DNA of 64,000 nt from Glebionis coronaria. Its lineage: Eukaryota > Streptophyta > Magnoliopsida > Asterales > Asteraceae. The notes under the pieces are model-generated. The model was not told the DNA's origin. It searched no databases and saw only the letters and a list, made by a program, of their open reading frames with translations. The stretch lies in assembly GCA_025667525.1 (NCBI GenBank), contig CM046878.1, positions 575,960,868 through 576,024,867 of the forward strand, written 5' to 3'. This document shows positions 56,338-64,000 of the stretch, piece after piece; the stretch's first letter is position 1, and each line of letters begins with the position of its first letter. Made by a program: the position numbers and the translations under genes.

Positions 56338-57001
56338 TCAATTCCTTTGACGACGGTCGACTAGAGTTGTCGTGGGGGGTGGTCTTGGGAAGTTCGCGCC
56401 TTCTGACAGTAATATCTCTTGTGGGGATATTTTCAGTGGGGTGAACTTATCATTGCCACGTCCCTTTTGTTGTTGACCACGGTAGTCGAGAATCCTTCCA
56501 CTCGCCTGGTTTGATTTTTTTTTTGGGTTGGTCATTGTTCTGATAACTTTGATTTCTTTTTGTTGAGTAGGCAGCTGAGACCTCGGTCTCCTCTTCCACA
56601 AAGGATCTAACCCTTTTCATTAGCCCATAAAACGTTACAGAACTCTTGTCATTCAGACGTCTAATTAGTTCCTTATCCGTTATGGCGTGCATATAGTCGG
56701 ATCTCTTTAGCACTTCAGGACATGCCTTGATCTTTCTGCATTTGTCATTGAAGCGCTCTGTGAAATCTTCTATAGATTCTTCGTTACTTTGTTTCACCGT
56801 AGCTAATGAAACAAGGTCTCTATTATACTTCTTTCTCTGAGTATAAATCCTCCTAAACACGATCCGTAATTTATCGAAGATGTCGATGCTTCGATTGTGG
56901 GAGTCTTTCAAACCAATCACGCGCGTTTCCAATGGGTGTTGAATTAAACATTTGGCACCACAAGGGCATGGGCCATCGCTCAATATTTTCTTACGTTTCA
57001 A
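56338..57001 (-). pseudogene. gag: Gag capsid region (Retrotrans_gag type), gypsy element
   Basis: The frame 57001-56450 has the Gag core signature (RKKYNRDLVSLATVKQSNEE then SIEDFTERFNDKCRKI) and a basic, Gln-rich tail. It is followed in another frame by 56601-56338. An A/T run near 56515 accounts for the shift. Between 56337 and 56080 further fragments, including an EFHYDKG-like knuckle remnant, lead to the protease. Confidence 0.8.
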
Positions 57002-57089
57002 AAACTTTTAGGTGATCATCCAGATCACCGGACCCATGATAAGTTTTTACGCATGCGGGCATGCGTCGCTTTTTATCCTCGGAGTAGTC

Positions 57090-57997
57090 TCAGATGCGAA
57101 GTGTGAATGCGTACTCATTCTCCCGAGAACATGGGAGTGAGAGGTCTTCATATCCCCGTTGAGACCGACGTCGTGGTCGTCTCTTGCGTTCCCTGCTATC
57201 GGCTGAGGAGTCGAAAAAGGAGTATCTCACCTTGCGGCGTCTGGGATGATGGTCGTCAGAGTCGGATCCGGATGGATCATTATTAGGTGAGCATCTCCCG
57301 TAAATAGAGCGGCTACGATAACTGCTAGTAAGTGGTGGAGGGGTAACGTTCTTTTCCTTAGGAAGATTTGTCCTCTCGAAGATGCTCATGCGGCGAGTAT
57401 TCTCTCGCGGTGTTTCGGGAAGGTCACGCTCTATTGATTCGTCTGAGAGGTCCACATCCCCATGACTTGCTGCGAGGTCCTCAAGTATTCTATCCATGAT
57501 TCGTTCGAAGACATTAAGACATTAAGGATGTCCTTCACTTTGGGAAGTACCTCTACCCGGTGTTTCCTGTTTCTTTTCTGTGATCGTTTGGGCGTGTCAC
57601 CCGCAACGCTGTCAAAGTTCAGCTTGGCTTGAAGGTTTCTTCCTAAATTCATCCTCGCCGTGATGACGGGGACAATTGAGTCAAAGTTCCTTATCACGTA
57701 GTCCTCGATGCTTCCATCATTGATGGGTGTGACAATGTCATCCCCTATCTCTGTGATAGGAGATTTTTGGACGTCCTTATGAGGCGCAGACGTAGACCCT
57801 GGGTTTGGGTTTTTCTCGGTAAGGGTAGGTGTTGGAGTAGTGAACTGTGCGTCCGTCCCACGTGGGGACGGATCTGGCACGTTTCTGATGGAACCCCCGC
57901 CCGCCAAACTCACGACTGGCTGGATGACCGGTGAGTTTGTCGCCGGTCTCTTGTTCGTGTTCCACTGGTATCCTGGATTAGGATCTCCCATCGCCAT
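57090..57997 (-). pseudogene. gag: Gag N-terminal region, gypsy element
   Basis: Start ATG 57997 (MAMGDPNPGYQ), only about 25 nt after the nearest primer site. The first 188 codons form a Pro/Asn/Thr-rich N-terminus, then shift into 57497-57090, an Arg/Ser/Asp-rich charged segment (PRRRKVRY, RKRRPRRRSQRG). Such charged N-terminal extensions are usual in Tat-type Gag. No known domain is recognised here. Confidence 0.7.
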
Positions 57998-58023
57998 TGG
58001 TTTAGTTTAGTGTAGGGTCCCAC

Positions 58024-58037
58024 GGATGGCGCCAACT
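58024..58037 (-). other. Primer binding site of the gypsy element, inner copy
   Basis: The minus strand reads AGTTGGCGCCATCC with the TGGCGCC core used by many plant gypsy elements. Two further identical copies lie at 58311 and 58598 inside the triplicated junction. Confidence 0.8.
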
Positions 58038-59193
58038 TATTGATACAAAAGGTGGATGGACCTTGCTTGACCTGAATTAGGCTTAATTCGGGTGTAGGAA
58101 GCTCCGGGTCTTGCACCAAGTGAATGTATGGTTAAGATCCTGCACACTAAGCAACGCGCTGTGAAGCTTACCGTGGGAACGTATCCCACGATTAGACTCC
58201 GGCGTGAGAGTAATTAAACGATTTAGGGTTAGAAATTGGTGAGATGTGAGAGTGAATGATATCGTACCTTTGTGGTACCCATAAGGGTAGAGTTTAGTGT
58301 AGGGTCCCACGGATGGCGCCAACTTATTGATACAAAAGTTGGATGGACCTTGCTTGACCTGAATTAGGCTTAATTCGGGTGTAGGAAGCTCCGGGTCTTG
58401 CACCAAGTGAATGTATGGTTGAGATCCTGCACACTAAGCAACACGCTGTTAAGCTTACCGTGGGAACGTATCCCACGATTAGACTCCGGTGTGAGAGTAA
58501 TTAATCGATTTAGGGTTAGAAATTGGTGAGATGTGAGAGTGAATGATATCGTACCTTTGTGGAACCCATAAGGGTAGAGTTTAGTGTAGGGTCCCACGGA
58601 TGGCGCCAACTTATTGATACAAAAGTTGGATGGACCTTGCTTGACCTGAATTAGGCTTAATTCGGGTGTAGGAAGCTCCAGCTCTTGCACCAAGTGAATG
58701 TATGGTTGAGATCCTTCACACTAAGCAACACGCTGTTAAGCTTACCGTGGGAACGTATTCTACGATTAGACTTCTACGTGAGAGAAGTAATCGATTTAGG
58801 TTAGAAATTGGTAAGATGTGAGAGTGAATGAAATCGTACCTTTGTGAAACCCATAGGGTTCCTTATATAGGCGGTAGAATCCCTATTGGGCTATACTGAA
58901 CTTTCGGCTCCAAGTAAGAGATAACTAACATAATTGTGTTGATTTTTATCTTCTACTTATGGTTAGTGAATATCCTATCACTTTGAGGTGAATCACAATC
59001 CTAATTAGATTGTGATTGTGTCTAACCCATGCTGCGTGCGACAAGGACGTGGTCCATGCCATAGCACGTGCGGCCACTGTTACCCAAAGCCCGTTGGGCT
59101 AAATAACAATTACTCAGCCCAAATGTATTGGACTGAATTCGTGTAATACCCGTGGACTGGATCCAAGAATCGACTGAAGACTATGCGTCATCA
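58038..59193 (-). repeat. 5' LTR of the gypsy element with triplicated inner end
   Basis: The outer part matches the 541-bp left LTR, but the inner end is expanded. A 287-bp unit holding the LTR end, the primer site and the first leader bases is repeated head to tail: the word CACGGATGGCGCC recurs at 58021-58022, 58309 and 58596. This gives an LTR-like block of 1,156 bp with three LTR/primer junctions. A TATA box is on the element strand at 58863-58870 (TATATAAG). Confidence 0.92.
58863..58870 (-). promoter_or_regulatory. TATA box in gypsy 5' LTR
   Basis: The element strand reads TATATAAGGAACC about 325 bp into the LTR, upstream of the triplicated region. Transcripts starting about 30 bp downstream would include all three primer-site copies. 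Confidence 0.6.
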
Positions 59194-60415
59194 CTTAGTG
59201 TTTGTAAATGTATTTTATTTGTCATTTTTAGTTGTATAGACTAATTAACAGAGCCATATGCGAGAGTGTGTGAGGTGCTACCGCCTAGGCCTCTAACTTT
59301 TAAATGCCTTAAAATATATCCAACTAAAACTGTTACACTTTTACAATCTTATGTTGTAAATATTTATAAAAGGTTAAGATAGATTATCAAAACATTATGA
59401 TGTTTGTTTTCATAGTTGGTAACTTGGTAGTATAATATCTTTTTGATTATCGTGTTTAGCTATCGTATAAGCTTTCGCAGATGAACTATATTTGAAAATA
59501 CGTTCACTTGACTAGCACATTGTATAGCGAGTCAAGTTATACAAAAAATGGAACAAGACAATCCCTAAAAAATTATTAAAAAAATACAACCATCAATCAG
59601 TTTGTTAGTCATTTATTAGTGACTTTTATCAATCTTAATCGAGTTATGACAAATACAACGTTAGTTAATGTAGTGTCAAAACACATTTATAAACATTGCA
59701 AGAGTGAACTGTGTTTTTGGTTTCGTCCCACATCGATCATTTAGCAAATACAAAAGTAGTTTATAAATAAAAATGGGTAAAGTCTATATAATAGCAATAT
59801 ACTTTTACAAATGTACAAATATCATACGTAAACTTCAAAAAATACCAGAATCATATGCGTACTTTCAAAATTAGTTTCGATATCATAACCTTGAATGATG
59901 TGACATATGTCCATTCACTAAAATAAGTTATGTGGCATTTTTAATTATCTGTATTAGTGATGTGGTGTTGAAGATGTAGTCCCACTCTCTTTCGGTGTAC
60001 ACCTTATATAATGAAATACCCTATACCAGCCAAAAGGAACATAGTTACGTAACAACAGATGATAATCAATCAAGTATATGCTTTGAATGTCTTCGAAGGT
60101 TAGCAAACTTTGGCTTAAGATAACAATTAGCTTGGGATATTTTGCATCTAAGGTAGTCCCACCTGCTCCAAAAGGTGGTATGAGAAATTGATTTTGATGG
60201 TAGATGGAATTGTTTGAGTGAGGATTTAAACTATAGGCTTAAAAAAAGATAAGAATTGATAACAGCATATCACTAGAAAAAAATCCACTTTCTACACATA
60301 TCAGATCACTAGCTAAAAAAGAATCCAACATGGCACTTAATATTGGGGCATGTTGCGACGTGGCAAGTACACACGACAAATAATGTGGACTTCTATATGT
60401 AAAACTAAGTTGGTG
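59194..60415. other. Non-coding stretch with snRNA-promoter-like motif pair
   Basis: AT-rich, no protein-like ORF. GTCCCACATCG at 59725-59735 is an exact match to the plant snRNA upstream sequence element (RTCCCACATCG) and TATAAATA follows at 59762-59769, 26 bp later. No U-snRNA sequence is found downstream, so it would be a relic or coincidence. Confidence 0.45.
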
Positions 60416-62243
60416 AGAGCAATCGGTACGGTCGGCTGGTGGGAGGCTGGCCACGACGGCGTGAGGCCACGGCGGCTCCAACCACACCGTGGCTCGCGTC
60501 GTCTGATTTTTTAATTTTTTTTTTTCTTTTTTTTTGAAAATTTAAAAAACTAGCCGTTGGGTAACGTTTTTTTTTTGCCCGTTTTTTTGACCGTTTGAGG
60601 GTGGAAAAAACCCCCTTTTTCATCTTTTTTTCCTATAAATTCTACCTCAAATTACCCACAAATCACACCTTCTTCTACATCTAATTTCTCTATTTTTTCT
60701 ATCCACCATGAGTCAAAATCCTAACCCAAACCAATACCCGAATCAATGGTTAAACAATTACTTTTCCGATCCTCAAAATCAAATTCCTTTTACTCAACTA
60801 CCGAATTCGTCTTCTTCGTCTAACCCGAATACTCCCTCATCCGCAACATCTAGCACTTCACGAACATTCGCCAACTATAATCAACTCCCAAATCCATTCA
60901 GTAACTTCCCACAATCACAACAAAACCCGTTTCTTAATTGTACACCCGAGCAATTTAATATGTGGTTCCAACAATCCCAACAATCACAAATCTTCCAACA
61001 ATCACAACAATTCCAAACCTTTCCTCAACACTCTTCACAAGAACCCGAGGAACTCGAACAAAACAATGAACCCGAAGAACCCGAAGATCCCGAAGAACAA
61101 GTCGATGCACAACCGAAGAAAGGTTCGAGGAAGAAAAGTGTTGCTAAAAAAACCCAAAGAACAAAGGCGTGGCCGTGGCTACACAACCACCTCCGAAGTC
61201 GGACCGTTCTTTTTGGAGCCAACGTGAGGAAGAAGTTTTGGTCGAGTGTTGGATTGAAGTATCCGAAGACCCGAAGGTCGGGACCGATCAACCACACGAT
61301 ACGTTTTGGTACCAAGTTATGAATTTGTATAACGATCGGCTTAAGGATGAGGGTTTTAAAGCTCGAAACAAAAATATGTTGAACGGGAAGTGGACGAATT
61401 TTAACCGCGAGGTTCATAGGTTTAATTCGTTTTATGAAAGCGCCAAACTTTTAAGTGGCGAAAATCAAGACGATTTGATGACTCGTGTGATGAGTTTGTA
61501 TCGAGATGAAAACGGGAACAGGAGTTTCCACAAAAAAGTGCTTGGCTTGTTTTGAAAGACAAGTATAAATGGAAAAATCCCGATTCAACTCAAACACGCC
61601 GGGCACGAGGGAAGATAGCCGATCAAGATCCGGATCTTTTCAATGACGATAAGATCCCTCGTCCATCCGATGCTCCAAGAAAGGCCAAGGTTCAACGCTC
61701 GACAAGCTCATCCGCCACTTCGGGGTCTCAAAAAGAACAATTGGTGGATATGCTACAACAACAAATGTTATCCGATCGTGAAACTAAAAAGGAGCGATTG
61801 GACCGAGAGGTGACGGCTAGACTAGAAGTGGTTGCACTTAAAAAAAAGGAACGAGGATTTGCAAATCCTTCGATTCGACACTACCGGATTAAGTCCACAA
61901 GACGCGGCGAGGATCGAGAAGCTCAAAGACGAGGCGCGTGCAAAATATTTTAATTTTTAAGTTTATTTTTGTATTTGTGTCTTTTTTTCGGTATTTTTTT
62001 TTTCGTGTTGTTTTTTTTCTATTAGTAATTGTATTTTTTTTATTAATGAAAATTTAAGTTTATGTTAATTAATTGTTAAAAAAAAAAAAAAGTTGGATGA
62101 CGACGACACGAGAATTCTCGTGTTAACCAGGGAGGGGGGTTGAGCCATCGTGGGGTGTTTTGGTGTCGTGGGAGTAAAAAGTGACGTGGCATCACTTTTT
62201 GCCCACGACACGAGCACGACGGCTCAACTGTACCGCGTGCTCT
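60416..62243 (+). mobile_element. PIF/Harbinger-like non-autonomous element carrying ORF1 only
   Basis: Inverted ends AGAGCAATCGGTAC (60416-60429) and GTACCGCGTGCTCT (62230-62243) match at 12 of 14 positions with weaker pairing further in. Between them is a single decayed gene for a Myb/SANT-type protein like the ORF1 of PIF/Harbinger transposons. No DDE transposase is present and no clear 3-bp target duplication was found (GTG against GAG). Confidence 0.65.
60708..61960 (+). pseudogene. Myb/SANT-like protein with NAM-associated C-terminus, frameshifted
   Basis: Start ATG 60708 (MSQNPNPNQYPNQWL). Residues 1-130 are Asn/Gln/Pro/Ser-rich, then an acidic repeat (EPEEPEDPEE) and a Lys-rich stretch. 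After a frameshift near 61150 comes a Myb/SANT-type domain (SFWSQREEEVLVECWIEV, LNGKWTNFNREVHRFN). A second shift near 61540 leads to DKYKWKNPDSTQTRR and a third near 61855 to the Lys/Glu-rich helix, with a probable end at 61958-61960. The domain order matches PIF/Harbinger ORF1 proteins, which help transposase reach the nucleus and bind DNA. A TATA-like CCTATAAATT lies about 75 bp upstream of the ATG. Confidence 0.78.
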
Positions 62244-62628
62244 GAGGATAACAGAACGGAACTTAGAAGTACGTATATGATATCGGTAGTTTTTTAAGTA
62301 CACGTATGATATTTGTACATTTCAAATAGTATGTTGCTATTACATAGACTTAACCCAATAAAAATTAGAAAGTATTAACTAAAGTCAGTGTAGAAATGGA
62401 ACTTAAACATTCCAGTGATTGCTTTTTTAAATCTACCTAAAAATTACATTTTTTGCTTTGTTGATTTATTTAAAAGTAAAAATATCACTAGCTTTTTAAT
62501 TTATTGAAAAATAAAAGTATTGAGCTTCTAAAAGTTAAGATACTAAGATTTGTTAAACCATTAATATATTTTTATTTAAAATAAAAATATCACTTGGGTT
62601 TTTAATGTTTGTCAAAAGTTCGAGATCG

Positions 62629-63035
62629 GATCAATAAAAAGCTCGAACGAGCCGAGCCTAAACGAGCTCGAGCCTAAGTTTCAGCTCGTTTATTAAACGA
62701 GCTGGACCCCGGGCTTTACGTAGAAATCTCAATTAGGCTCGCGAGTCTAAACGAGCTTAATGTTTTATATACGAGCTTATTAACGAGCTTAATAACAAGC
62801 TTATTAATGAGCCAATTTTAAATATACTACGAGTCGAGCTCGAGCCAAGTTCTATTTTTATATTGTCGAATCGTATAAATGAGTCGAGTTCAAACCGAAC
62901 CCAAGCCTATCTAGCATACCACGAGCCGAGCTCCAACCTAATTAATAAGGCTCGAAACGAGCCCCGAGCTCGAGCTCGAGATAAATTAAACTTAAACTAG
63001 CCGAGCTCAAGCTCGGCTCGCTAGTTTCAACCCCT
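62629..63035. repeat. GAGCTCG-rich repeat region
   Basis: Dense imperfect repeats of CGAGCTCGAGC/CGAGCCGAGC with scattered ACGAGCTTAA words run from AAAAAGCTCGAACG to GGCTCGCTAGTTTCAACCCCTAATT. No ORF. From memory such stretches belong to non-autonomous plant transposons with TAGGGGTTGAAA-like ends; only the right end is seen here. Confidence 0.6.
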
Positions 63036-64000
63036 AATTAAATAGAAGTTTGTTTTAAAAAAAACAAGTGACATTTAGAAGTTTGTTTTAAAAAAACAAG
63101 TGACATTTTTATTAAAAATGTCACTTGTTTTTCTGAAAGCAAACATCGATTTAATAACAAATAAAAGTAGTAAGTAGACAATTTTTTGTGGTCACAAGCT
63201 TGTACTAAAACACATTATTTCTTATTCTTAAATTAGAGGTGTTTTGACAAGCTTATGACTCATGTAAAAACTATTGTTAATGTTCAATAAGCTATCAACC
63301 ACTTTAAATAACAAACACACCCCTTAAATCAAAAGCTTCCCTACATGTTTCGGCTTCTTTTACTTGCACTTTCTTCTTGAATGCTTGCAAGGAGGTCCGC
63401 AACGACGCGTGTGCCCACCCAATACTTGATTATCACATGGCTTATCGACAAACATCAAAAGTATCCTAAAAAAAGCATAAACAAATCTTATTTGGAAAAA
63501 AACAAATAACTAAAGTGTAAAAACCGTTAAAAGAAATTCCCAGTATGAGATTCTGTGGCATAAAACAAAAGTATATAACTTGCACAAGTGTACAACCATA
63601 GAAATCATAGTTTACTCAAATAAGTACATGGATACGAAACTTGTGAATCCATTTGACTCGGGGTGGTAAAGTGCATCCGATGAGAACGAAACTACAATAA
63701 GGTGATACCCTCGATGACACTCGAATTTACGAAGAACCATGTCTAATCTAATTCGTACTGAAGTGCACGAAGAGTCGATCATCATGCACTGTAATCCAGG
63801 GACGAAGCCAGGACGAAATATGACCGGGTGCACAAATTTTTGAACCGTAATATAACATATGTAAAAAATGAATTAAAACAAAGAGTACAAACACGTTCCG
63901 ATTGACTGGGTGCATTTAAGATGCATTTAAAAAAATCGACTTTTTCTTCACAAATTAACACTACACAAAAGAAATCTATAGGGGTCACGGGCACCCGCGG
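63036..64000. other. Non-coding stretch, no gene recognised
   Basis: A 27-bp direct repeat (AGAAGTTTGTTTTAAAAAAAACAAG-like) occurs at 63048 and 63078, followed by an inverted partner at about 63104-63150. The end (63797-64000) begins CAGGGACGAAGCCAGGACGAA and finishes GGGTCACGGGCACCCGCGG, resembling the ends of a plant MITE, probably cut by the window edge. Confidence 0.4.

Larger units (their letters stand above)
48346..59193 (-). mobile_element. Ty3/gypsy retrotransposon (Tat/Ogre-like) with antisense extra ORF
   Basis: A minus-strand element has its 3' LTR at 48346-48886 and 5' LTR at 58038-59193. Internal order is gag, protease, RT, RNase H, integrase with a C-terminal GPY/F domain and no chromodomain. 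RT before integrase defines gypsy; absence of a chromodomain and the antisense ORF between pol and the 3' LTR are known traits of the Tat/Ogre lineage. Flanks CTTGG and CTTAG are a 5-bp target duplication with one mismatch. Polyprotein frames are broken throughout and RT lost its second active-site Asp. Confidence 0.92.

Noticed and set aside
57910..58693. Three similar frames reading MVQDPELPTPELSL
   Set aside because: They repeat because the LTR/primer junction is triplicated; LTR sequence, not a gene family.

Overview
The window is plant nuclear DNA made almost entirely of transposable elements. Ty1/copia polyproteins, a Ty3/gypsy element with an antisense extra ORF, 9-bp-TSD Mutator-like elements, a PIF/Harbinger-type Myb/SANT ORF and initiator-tRNA-Met primer sites are all typical of angiosperms. 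From memory, several protein families here (the downstream copia ORF, the gypsy antisense ORF, the SANT ORF) resemble predicted proteins common in daisy-family (Asteraceae) genomes, so a composite is my best guess; that is inference. I found no convincing intact host gene.

Layout. 1-9287: minus-strand copia element with decayed gag-pol, a 5' LTR at 8408-9287 and an extra open ORF after RNase H (196-1335); its 3' LTR lies beyond the window. 9390-11631: two near-identical 1,121-bp tandem copies of unknown sequence. 12277-16990: minus-strand copia element with short LTRs, a CCCH zinc finger in gag and an E-to-K change in integrase. 17031-19320: large fold-back made of two opposed arrays of one 20-bp unit. 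20953-28852 (element A) and 38937-46610 (element B): two plus-strand copies of one copia family, with a probable intron running from the LTR to just before the gag ATG. 30074-31444 and 31473-32730: two adjacent MULE-type inverted-repeat elements, the second palindromic from end to end. 34558-38470: unexplained locus with well-formed GT-AG splice sites. 46992-47367: MITE. 48346-59193: minus-strand gypsy element with broken gag-pol, a plus-strand antisense spliced ORF and a triplicated LTR/primer-site junction. 60416-62243: PIF/Harbinger-like element with only the SANT ORF. 62244-64000: GAGCTC-rich repeat and other debris.

How the parts relate. The copia elements follow gag, protease, integrase, reverse transcriptase, RNase H; the gypsy element follows gag, protease, RT, RNase H, integrase. 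All the polyproteins are interrupted by stops or frameshifts and several have lost catalytic or zinc-binding residues, so none looks autonomous. By hand comparison the LTR pairs of A and B differ at roughly 5-6 % of positions, which suggests insertion ages of a few million years; the 1,121-bp duplication is far younger, or an assembly artefact.
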